Made by a program: the position numbers and the translations under genes
The notes under the pieces: generated by a model
Databases searched by the model: none
Seen by the model: only the letters and a program-made list of their open reading frames with translations
What the model was told of the DNA's origin: nothing
Source of the DNA: Gammaproteobacteria bacterium
GTDB lineage: Bacteria > Pseudomonadota > Gammaproteobacteria > SZUA-140
Length of the DNA: 64,000 nt
Reading direction: 5' to 3'
Assembly: GCA_016712635.1 (NCBI GenBank)
Contig: JADJQS010000002.1
Span: 620,001 to 684,000 of the forward strand
Shown: positions 8,260 to 15,068 of the stretch, in pieces
Position numbering within the stretch: position 1 is the first letter of the stretch
Layout of the letters: every line of letters begins with the position of its first letter

Positions 8260-9456
8260 ATGCGCGAAGCACTGAACCCGGTGCGGGACCGCTCCCTGCA
8301 CCTCGGCATCGTCACCGAAACCTATCTGCCCGAGATCAACGGCGTGGCGATGACGCTCGCGCGGCTGGCCGCCGCCCTGCGCGACAACGGGCACCGGGTC
8401 AGCGTGGTCTGCCCGCGCCGCGCCGAGCGCGGTGGCGGCGACGCCGATCTGTGCGAGGTCCCTGGACTGCCCCTCCCGGGCTACGCGGACCTGCGTTTCG
8501 GCCTGCCTGCGGCGGGCAGGATGCACCGGCTGTGGCGGCGGCGCGCACCCGACGTGCTTTACGTCGCCACGCAGGGCCCGCTCGGCGCCTCGGCGGTCCG
8601 CGCCGCCCGGCGGCACGGGATTCCGGTGGTCAGCGGATTCCACACCAACTTCCACACCTACTGCCGCCACTACCGGCTCGCCTGGCTGGAACCCGCGGTG
8701 TTCGCCTATCTGCGCCGCTTCCACAACCGCACCGGCGCCACGCTGGTGCCGACCGACGCGCTGCGCGCGGAACTCGCGGCGCGCGGGCTGCGCAACGTGC
8801 AGGTGCTCGGCCGCGGCATCGATACCGATCTGTTCACCCCGGCGCGGCGCGACGCCGGCCTGCGCGCCGCCTGGGGCGTGGCGGACGACGCGCCCGCGGT
8901 CATCTACGTCGGCCGGCTCGCCGCCGAAAAGAACCTGCAGCTCGCGGTCAGCGCCTTCCGTGCGCTGCAGGGCGTGCGGCCGGAGGCGCGCTTCGTGCTG
9001 GTCGGCGACGGCCCGCTCGCCGCACGCCTGCGGGCGGAGCATCCGGATTTCATCTTCTGCGGCATGCGGACCGGCGCGGACCTCGCCGCGCATTACGCCT
9101 CCGGCGACATGTTCCTGTTCCCCAGCCTGACCGAGACCTTCGGCAACGTGCTGCTCGAGGCGCTCGCGAGCGGGCTCGCGGTGGTCGCCTACGACTACGC
9201 CGCGGCAAGCCAGCACATCCGCCCCGGCGAGAATGGTCTCACCGCGCCGTGCGGCAACGAGACCGTTTTCCTGCAGCACGCACTCACCCTGCTCGCGGAC
9301 ACCGCGCTGAGCCAGAAGCTGCGTGCCAACGCGCGCCGCCACGCCCTGACCCAGAGCTGGCCGCAGATCGGGGAGCAGTTCGAGGCACTGTTGCGGCGGC
9401 AGCTCCACGGAGAGGGCGCCTACGCCCTCGGCTTCAACTGGAACTCCGGCGGCTAA
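8260..9456 (+). CDS. Second GT4 glycosyltransferase (Agt-like paralogue)
   Basis: The 398-residue paralogue of the preceding enzyme has LGIVTETYLPEINGVAMTL at the N-terminus, HTNFHTYCRHYR in the acceptor domain, YVGRLAAEKN at the start of the donor domain and the E-x7-E element ETFGNVLLEAL near 287. It resembles the MgtA/PimB-like GT4 group acting on lipid acceptors. It begins 63 bp after the first transferase and is probably co-transcribed. Two tandem transferases suggest either two sugars added in series or two glycolipids. The ATG at 8260 has no clear RBS; GTG at 8281 is a possible alternative, eight codons in. Confidence 0.8.
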   Translation: MREALNPVRDRSLHLGIVTETYLPEINGVAMTLARLAAALRDNGHRVSVVCPRRAERGGGDADLCEVPGLPLPGYADLRFGLPAAGRMHRLWRRRAPDVLYVATQGPLGASAVRAARRHGIPVVSGFHTNFHTYCRHYRLAWLEPAVFAYLRRFHNRTGATLVPTDALRAELAARGLRNVQVLGRGIDTDLFTPARRDAGLRAAWGVADDAPAVIYVGRLAAEKNLQLAVSAFRALQGVRPEARFVLVGDGPLAARLRAEHPDFIFCGMRTGADLAAHYASGDMFLFPSLTETFGNVLLEALASGLAVVAYDYAAASQHIRPGENGLTAPCGNETVFLQHALTLLADTALSQKLRANARRHALTQSWPQIGEQFEALLRRQLHGEGAYALGFNWNSGG

Positions 9457-9549
9457 CCCACGGTTGTCAAAAATAATTCATATAACTGACCCGCCACCGT
9501 CACATTCCGCGCCGATACTGGGCACAGCTGGGAAACCGCGAGGTGCCAC

Positions 9550-10086
9550 ATGGCTTCGACCAGAACAACGGCAATCGTAAACCGCCTGTTCGAGATTGAT
9601 ACGGCGATCTGCTACCAGATCAACCGCATCAGCCGCGTGCAGCTGCTGCGGACCTTCTTCACCGTCATCAGCCGCCTCGGCAACGGCGTCTTCTGGTACA
9701 CCCTGATCGCCCTGATCGCCGTGCTCGACACCGAACAGGGTTTGATCGCCGCAGGACACATGCTGCTCACCGGCCTGGCCGGTGTCGCCATCTACAAGCT
9801 GCTCAAGACCAAGACCGTGCGCCCGCGCCCGTTCACGCGCCACGCCGGCATCCAGCTGTGCACCGCTCCGCTCGACCAGTACAGCTTTCCGTCCGGCCAC
9901 ACGCTGCACGCCTTCTCGTTCACGCTGGTGGCATGCGCCTACTACCCGTTCCTGCTCGCGCCCCTCGCCGTGTTCACCGCGCTGGTCGCGCTGTCGCGCA
10001 TGATCCTCGGCCTGCACTATCCCACCGATGTCGCGGCCGGCATCGTCATCGGCCTCCTGCTCGGCGCCGTCAGCGTCGGCATCTGA
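9550..10086 (+). CDS. PAP2-family membrane phosphatase
   Basis: The 178-residue, multi-pass membrane protein has the complete PAP2 active site: K86-x6-R93-P94, PSGH (114-117) and SR-x5-H-x3-D (149-160). Such enzymes dephosphorylate phosphatidate, undecaprenyl diphosphate or similar lipid phosphates at the membrane face. Following a PlcP-like lipase and two glycosyltransferases, production of diacylglycerol from phosphatidate would fit, but undecaprenyl-diphosphate recycling is equally typical of the family. The RBS is GAGGTG, 6 bases before the ATG. The TGA stop lies in an 8-bp hairpin (10083-10104) that lacks a T tract. Confidence 0.82.
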   Translation: MASTRTTAIVNRLFEIDTAICYQINRISRVQLLRTFFTVISRLGNGVFWYTLIALIAVLDTEQGLIAAGHMLLTGLAGVAIYKLLKTKTVRPRPFTRHAGIQLCTAPLDQYSFPSGHTLHAFSFTLVACAYYPFLLAPLAVFTALVALSRMILGLHYPTDVAAGIVIGLLLGAVSVGI

Positions 10087-10173
10087 ATCCTTCACGGGAT
10101 TCAGACTCATGAAGCGCAGCGCATCCCGCCGTCCGCAGCGGGACTTCGGCTATACTCGCCCCGCGAGCCGCAC

Positions 10174-10179
10174 TATAAT
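10174..10179 (+). promoter_or_regulatory. Consensus -10 box before ppx
   Basis: TATAAT at 10174-10179, with TATACT also present at 10151-10156, is followed 13 bp later by the chosen ppx ATG. No good -35 is visible at 17 bp. If used, the ppx leader would be very short, which argues against the ATG at 10178 overlapping the -10. Confidence 0.35.
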
Positions 10180-10192
10180 GCAGCTGCATTCC

Positions 10193-11716
10193 ATGAAGAC
10201 CTCGACGCAGAACGCCGTACCCTCCGCCGCCCCCGAGCAGATCGCCGCCGTCGACCTCGGCTCCAACAGCTTTCACATGATCATCGCGCAGATGCACGCC
10301 AGCGGATTCAAGCTGATCGACCGCCTGCGCGAACAGGTGCGCCTCGCGGACGGGCTCGACAAGTCGCGCAACATGAACGCGGAGGCGCAGGAGCGCGCGC
10401 TGCAGTGCCTGGGCCGTTTCGCCCAACGGCTGACCGGTCTGCCTCCCGGCAACGTGCGCGTCGTCGGCACCAACACCCTGCGCAGCGCGAAGAACGCGGC
10501 GGAATTCCTCGACCGCGCCGAGCAGGTACTCGGCTACCCGATCGAGGTCGTCTCCGGCATCGAGGAGGCGCGCCTGATCTACAGCGGCGTCGCCCACAGC
10601 CTCGCCTCCGACGGCGACAGCAACCGCCTGGTGGTCGACATCGGCGGCGGCAGCACCGAGATGATCATCGGCCGCGGCTTCTCCCCGCTCCTGATGGAAA
10701 GTCTGTACATGGGCTGCATCACGCACACCAACCGCTTCTTCCCCGGGGGCAAGATCACCGCCAGCGGTATCGACCGCGCGCTGCTCGAGGCGCGCGTCGA
10801 ACTCGAACCCAAGATCGAGATCTACCGCGAGAGAGGCTGGGCCAGCGCCATCGGCGCCTCGGGCACCGCCCTCGCCATCAACCGGATCCTCGCCGCCAAC
10901 GGCTGGGGCAGGGACGGCATCACGCTGGCCGGCCTGCGCAAGCTGACCGACGCCATGCTCAAGGCCGGGGATATCGACCTGCTCCGGCTCGAAGGCCTGA
11001 GCCGCGAGCGCGCCGCGATCCTGCCCGGCGGCGTCATCATCCTGCTCGCGGTGATCGACGGCCTCGGCATCGACAGGATGCTCGTATCCGACGGTGCGCT
11101 GCGCGAGGGGCTGATCTACGACCTGATCGGACGCCACCATACCGGCGACGCGCGCGAGGCCAGCGTGGACGCGCTCGCGGCGCGCTACCACGTCGACCGC
11201 GAGCAGGCGGCGCGCGTGGAGTCCACCGCCCTGAAGTGCCTGCGCCAGGTCGCGCCGGAGTGGAAGCTGGACGAAGAGATGAACTCGAACTGGCTCGGCT
11301 GGGCGGCGCGCCTGCACGAGCTCGGGCTCGACATCGCCCACAGCCATTACCAGAAGCACGGCGCCTACGTGATCGCGCATGCCGATCTCGCCGGCTTCTC
11401 CTTCCAGGAGCAGCAGCTGCTCGCCTCGCTGGTGCTCGCCCACCGGCGCAAGTTCCCGGCGCGCGCGTTCAAGGACCTCAAGAGCATCTGGGGCAAGCAG
11501 GCCGAACGTCTCGCACTGCTGCTGCGCCTCGCCGCGGTCCTGCACCGCAGCCGCAGCGCGGTACCCCTGCCCGAATTCCGGCTGACGGGCGACAAGCGGC
11601 GCCTGTCCCTGCGCCTGCCCGCCGGGTGGCTCGACGCCCATCCGCTGACCCGCACCGACCTGGAACGCGAGGCGCAGTACCTCGCGCAGATCGACATCGC
11701 GCTGGACTTCGGCTAG
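10193..11716 (+). CDS. ppx: Exopolyphosphatase
   Basis: The 507-residue Ppx/GppA enzyme releases terminal phosphate from polyphosphate (or pppGpp). It shows AAVDLGSNSFHM, TNTLRSAKN, SGIEEARLIYSGV and the second ATPase-fold loop VVDIGGGSTEM. The HD-like C-terminal region is present (LGWAARLHELGLDIAHSHYQKHGAYVI), giving the full E. coli Ppx-type length. I start it at ATG 10193; another ATG lies at 10178 but overlaps a TATAAT. Together with ppk (33.6 kb) and phoBR in this window, polyphosphate turnover is well represented. It converges on the GlxA-type regulator; the 138-bp gap holds no clear terminator. Confidence 0.92.
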   Translation: MKTSTQNAVPSAAPEQIAAVDLGSNSFHMIIAQMHASGFKLIDRLREQVRLADGLDKSRNMNAEAQERALQCLGRFAQRLTGLPPGNVRVVGTNTLRSAKNAAEFLDRAEQVLGYPIEVVSGIEEARLIYSGVAHSLASDGDSNRLVVDIGGGSTEMIIGRGFSPLLMESLYMGCITHTNRFFPGGKITASGIDRALLEARVELEPKIEIYRERGWASAIGASGTALAINRILAANGWGRDGITLAGLRKLTDAMLKAGDIDLLRLEGLSRERAAILPGGVIILLAVIDGLGIDRMLVSDGALREGLIYDLIGRHHTGDAREASVDALAARYHVDREQAARVESTALKCLRQVAPEWKLDEEMNSNWLGWAARLHELGLDIAHSHYQKHGAYVIAHADLAGFSFQEQQLLASLVLAHRRKFPARAFKDLKSIWGKQAERLALLLRLAAVLHRSRSAVPLPEFRLTGDKRRLSLRLPAGWLDAHPLTRTDLEREAQYLAQIDIALDFG

Positions 11717-11854
11717 CACCGGCGCGTACCGCCATGCACGGGCGCGATGCGCCCGCCGCAGGAGGCTCCGCCGCCGGCGCACCGGATCAGGTACGGCTTG
11801 CGCCAGCGTTTCCCGGCGTCATGGCAGTCCATCTCCCGGTCGCGGCGCGCCGGA

Positions 11855-12889
11855 TCACACGCCGGTTTCCAGCGACCTGCGCAGCGCGCCGAAGCGCCTG
11901 CGGTACTGCGCCGGAGTCAGCCGCACCTTGCGCCGGAACAGGCGGCTGAAAAACCCGGCGTCCTCATAGCCGACCTCCTGCGCGACGGCCTCCACCGGCA
12001 GGCTGCCGGATTCGAGCATCTGTTTCGCCTCCTCGAGGCGCAGCGTGTGCACATACTCGAGCGGCGACATGCCGGTCGCCTGCTGAAAGCGGCGCTTGAA
12101 CGAACGCTCGGCCAGCCCGCTCAGGCGGACCATCGCGGTGACCGGCGCGCGCTCCTGGTAATGCCCGGCGATCCAGTGCTGGCAGCGGGCGATCACCGCG
12201 TCATCCGCCTGGCGCGTGGACGCGAGGCGGGCGAACGGCTGCTGGCCGACGGCGTGCCAGTCGATGAGGTTGACGCGGGCGACCTGCATCGCGGCGTCGA
12301 CGCCCGCGCAGCGCGCGATCAGGTACAGCGACAGATCCAGCCACGACGTGCCGCCGCCCGCCATGACCAGGCGCTGCCCCTCGCCCGAGACCACCAGGGC
12401 GCGGTGCGCGCGCACCCGCACGTCGGGGAAACGCCGCTGCAGCACGTCGCACCAGGCCCAGTGCGTGGTCGCCTCGCAGCCGGCGAGCAGGCCCGCCTCC
12501 GCGAGCAGCATCGCCCCCGAGCACGCGGCGGCGAGCACGGCGCCGTCGGCGTGCCGCCGACGCAGCCAGGCGATCTCCGCCTCGAAACGCCCGGCGAGGA
12601 CCTCGCCCGGCGGGAGGTTCACCTCCGGCACGCACACGACGTCGACCCGCGGGCAATCCTCCAGCGTGGCGTGCGGCGCGATGCGCACGCCGTTGCCCAC
12701 CTCGAAGGCACCGGCGCGGGCCGAAACGACGAGCGCCCGCATCAGCTGCGGTCCGGCCCGGCCGTCCACGATGAGCGGCCAGTCGCGTCCGGCGGCCATG
12801 AACAGGTCGTACATGCCATAGAGTACCGACGCGCTGGTCTCGGGGAAGGCGAGCACGGCGACGGCGGTGGATGGGCGCGGGTCGTTCAT
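11855..12889 (-). CDS. GlxA-type AraC-family transcriptional regulator
   Basis: The 344-residue product has an N-terminal DJ-1/PfpI-like domain (VAVLAFPETSASVLYGMYDLF; nucleophile-elbow region AACSGAMLLAEAGLL) and a C-terminal AraC HTH pair (MVRLSGLAERSFKRRFQQATGMSPLEYV; AQEVGYEDAGFFSRLFRRKVRLTPAQYRRRF). GlxA-type regulators control amine and amino-acid derivative catabolism, and the amidotransferase-like domain is a ligand-binding module. I prefer ATG 12887-12889 (AAGGAA upstream) to one nine codons earlier. It is divergent from a homocysteine methyltransferase gene across 159 bp, the likely target. Confidence 0.88.
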   Translation of the reverse strand: MNDPRPSTAVAVLAFPETSASVLYGMYDLFMAAGRDWPLIVDGRAGPQLMRALVVSARAGAFEVGNGVRIAPHATLEDCPRVDVVCVPEVNLPPGEVLAGRFEAEIAWLRRRHADGAVLAAACSGAMLLAEAGLLAGCEATTHWAWCDVLQRRFPDVRVRAHRALVVSGEGQRLVMAGGGTSWLDLSLYLIARCAGVDAAMQVARVNLIDWHAVGQQPFARLASTRQADDAVIARCQHWIAGHYQERAPVTAMVRLSGLAERSFKRRFQQATGMSPLEYVHTLRLEEAKQMLESGSLPVEAVAQEVGYEDAGFFSRLFRRKVRLTPAQYRRRFGALRRSLETGV

Positions 12890-13048
12890 GGCCGATTTGT
12901 CAGATTCCTTGCACAAATGGCTTTAGCCGGCCTGGCTAAACGGACGTACCTTTACACCCGTCACTATAGCCGGAAAACGCGGCGGCAGGCCATCCGGCCC
13001 TCGACGATGGAACGGCCCGCCGCCGCCACAACCTGGAGGAGCATCGCC

Positions 13049-13987
13049 ATGAGCAAGTACCGCCACCGACTGCCGCAGCTCGACGGACGCCTGTTTCTGA
13101 CCGACGGCGGCCTCGAGACGACCCTGATCTATCACGACGGCATCGATCTGCCCGCCTTCGCGGCCTTCGATCTCCTGAAGGACGAGGACGGGACGGAGAC
13201 CCTGCGCCGCTATTTCGCGCGCTATGTCGACATCGCGCGCGCGCGCGGCGTCGGGATCGTGCTGGAGAGCCCGACCTGGCGCGCCAACCCGGACTGGGGC
13301 GCCCGGCTCGGCTATGACGCGGCCGCGCTGGCGGACGCGAACCGGCGGGGAATCGGCCTGCTGCTCGAGCTCCGCGCCGCGCTGGAGACGCGGCGGACGC
13401 CGATCGTTGTCAGCGGCAATCTCGGCCCGCGCGGCGACGGCTACCGGGCCGACGCGCGCATGGACGTCGATGCGGCGCGCACCTATCATGCGGCGCAGGT
13501 TGGCACCTTCGCCGGCACCGACGCCGACATGGTCGCCGCATTCACGATGAATTACCCGGAAGAGGCGATCGGCATCGCCCTCGCCGCGCGTGATGCCGAG
13601 CTGCCGGTCGCCATCGCGTTCACGGTCGAGACCGACGGGCGCCTGCCCTCCGGCGACACCCTCGCCGGCGCGATCGGGCGCACGGACGCCGGAACCGGCG
13701 GATATCCCGCCTATTACATGATCAACTGCGCGCACCCCGAACATTTCACGACGGTGCTGAGCGACGGCGGCGCCTGGCGCGGGCGCATTCGCGGCCTGCG
13801 CGCGAATGCATCGAGGCGCAGCCACGCGGAGCTGGACGCCAGCACGGAACTCGACGCCGGCGATCCGGACGAGCTGGGCGGACAGTACCGCGCGTTGCGC
13901 GCGCTGCTGCCCGGCCTGGCCGTTGCGGGCGGCTGCTGCGGCACCGACCACCGTCATATCGACGCGATGTGCCGGGAGCTGATCTAA
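13049..13987 (+). CDS. Homocysteine S-methyltransferase family protein
   Basis: The 312-residue Zn-dependent methyltransferase has LTDGGLETTLIY at the N-terminus, the ligand Cys in MINCAHPEHF (about residue 230) and the Cys pair in AVAGGCCGTDHRHI near the C-terminus. This family moves a methyl group from S-methylmethionine, betaine or a similar donor to homocysteine to give methionine. The start is fixed by RBS GGAGGA at 13035-13040, 8 bases before the ATG; the open frame continues far upstream but is opposite the GlxA gene and not coding. The donor is unknown; divergent GlxA regulators often accompany betaine-type metabolism. Confidence 0.9.
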   Translation: MSKYRHRLPQLDGRLFLTDGGLETTLIYHDGIDLPAFAAFDLLKDEDGTETLRRYFARYVDIARARGVGIVLESPTWRANPDWGARLGYDAAALADANRRGIGLLLELRAALETRRTPIVVSGNLGPRGDGYRADARMDVDAARTYHAAQVGTFAGTDADMVAAFTMNYPEEAIGIALAARDAELPVAIAFTVETDGRLPSGDTLAGAIGRTDAGTGGYPAYYMINCAHPEHFTTVLSDGGAWRGRIRGLRANASRRSHAELDASTELDAGDPDELGGQYRALRALLPGLAVAGGCCGTDHRHIDAMCRELI

Positions 13988-13989
13988 GA

Positions 13990-14022
13990 GAATAGGGACA
14001 GATTTTTAATCTGTCCCTATTC
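13990..14022. repeat. REP-like palindrome (GGGACAG type), left member of a pair
   Basis: AATAGGGACAGATT (13991-14004), a TTT loop and AATCTGTCCCTATT (14008-14021) form a perfect 14-bp stem, 15 with the flanking G-C pair. It begins 3 bp after the methyltransferase stop and may also end its transcript. The same GGGACAG/CTGTCCC core recurs at 14095 and 46486. Confidence 0.9.
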
Positions 14023-14094
14023 CTTATCGAATGAATTCAAATCTTCCCACACACCTACTTGACGGATTTATCCGCCCCATTCCTTACAAGCGCA

Positions 14095-14121
14095 TGGGGA
14101 CAGATTTCAAATCTGTCCCCA
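14095..14121. repeat. REP-like palindrome (GGGGACAG type), right member of a pair
   Basis: GGGGACAGATTT (14096-14107), one C, and AAATCTGTCCCC (14109-14120) form a near-uninterrupted palindrome. It lies just past the 3' end of the RluA-like gene. With the 13990 copy it frames a 72-bp spacer that contains ATTCCTTA next to both members, a BIME-like arrangement. Confidence 0.9.
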
Positions 14122-14132
14122 ATCTTGATTTG

Positions 14133-15068
14133 TCACGCCTCTCCCGCGCGCCGCAGCAGCGGCGGCGGCGCGCACGCGATGACCATCGGGCGCCCGTCGC
14201 GCGGATGGCGGAAGCGCAGTTCGGCGGAATGGAGGTGATAGCCCGGATCACCGGGCAGGGCGCGCGAACCCGGCGCCGGCAGCCCGCCCGCGGCATACAG
14301 CGGATCGCCCAGCAGCGGATGCCCGGCGGCGGCAAGGTGGATGCGGATCTGGTGCGGGCGACCCGTGGCGATATGCACGTCGCACAGGAAGGCATCCGCG
14401 CGGCGCTCGAGCACCGTCACATCAGACCGTGAGGGCCTGCCCTGCGGCGCGGCGGCGTGCACCGTGCCGAGCACGGCATGCGGCACCGGGCCGATCGGCG
14501 TCTCGACGGTGAACCCGTCGCGGGCCGGATCCCCGCCGGCGAGCGCGCGGTAGCGCTTCACGACCGCGCGCGTCGACCACTGCCCGGTCAGCGCCGCGCG
14601 CGCCTGATGAGTGCGCGCGCACAGCACCAGGCCCGAGGTCCAGCGCCCCAGGCGATGCAGTGGCGCGGCGTCGGGCGTACAGGCGCGCAGCCGGTAGAGC
14701 AGCGTCGCCTCGAGGAAGTCCGCGCCGGGCAGCGTCGGCAGGCCCGCCGGTTTGTCCACCGCGAGCAGATCCTCGTCCTCGTACAAAACGGTAAACGTGC
14801 GCGGCGCCTCGGGCTCGACCCACGGCTCGCGCCGCCAGACGAGTTCGCCGCCGCGCCGCAGCAGGCTGTCGGCCTGCGCGGGCTGCGCATCGAGGAGCAC
14901 CCGGCCGGCGGCGATGCGCGCCGCCCATTCGGCGGCGGTCGCATGCCGGTAGCGCAGGCTGAGATAGTCCAGCAGACGCAACCCGTCCGCCGCCGGACCG
15001 AGCGTCTCGCGATAATCATAGCCCCGGTTGAGGCGCGCGTTCGCGGCATCCATCGCGGTCACCCTCAT
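14133..15068 (-). CDS. RluA-family pseudouridine synthase, HRLG variant
   Basis: The 311-residue protein has an N-terminal S4-like segment (about 30-80), then the RluA fold: VLYEDEDLLAVDKPAGLPT (95-112), PLHRLGRWTSGLVLC (137-150) and a C-terminal GRPHQIRIHLAAAGHPLLGDPLY. In most RluA enzymes the second motif is HRLDxxTSG, whose Asp is the catalytic nucleophile; here residue 141 is Gly (codon at 14646-14648). Related HRLG proteins occur in plants and bacteria, so this is a subfamily rather than a sequencing slip. Activity and RNA target are unknown. It overlaps the ABC exporter stop by 4 bp (ATGA), so it is translated after it. Confidence 0.82.
   Translation of the reverse strand: MRVTAMDAANARLNRGYDYRETLGPAADGLRLLDYLSLRYRHATAAEWAARIAAGRVLLDAQPAQADSLLRRGGELVWRREPWVEPEAPRTFTVLYEDEDLLAVDKPAGLPTLPGADFLEATLLYRLRACTPDAAPLHRLGRWTSGLVLCARTHQARAALTGQWSTRAVVKRYRALAGGDPARDGFTVETPIGPVPHAVLGTVHAAAPQGRPSRSDVTVLERRADAFLCDVHIATGRPHQIRIHLAAAGHPLLGDPLYAAGGLPAPGSRALPGDPGYHLHSAELRFRHPRDGRPMVIACAPPPLLRRAGEA

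Noticed and set aside
9464..9481. A Pho-box-like TTGTCAAAAATAATTCAT before the PAP2 gene
   Set aside because: Only 13 of 18 positions match by eye, the second heptad is poor and no -10 lies at the right distance.
10083..10104. A terminator at the PAP2 stop codon
   Set aside because: The 8-bp hairpin has no T tract and overlaps the stop; kept only as a note in the PAP2 entry.
11747..13048. A 434-codon N-terminal extension of the homocysteine methyltransferase
   Set aside because: It is antisense to the GlxA regulator and low in family likeness; a proper GGAGGA RBS and ATG lie at 13035-13051.
14133..15068. Calling the HRLG protein a pseudogene
   Set aside because: The frame is intact, the remaining motifs are conserved, translation appears coupled to the exporter gene, and HRLG members are known as a subfamily.
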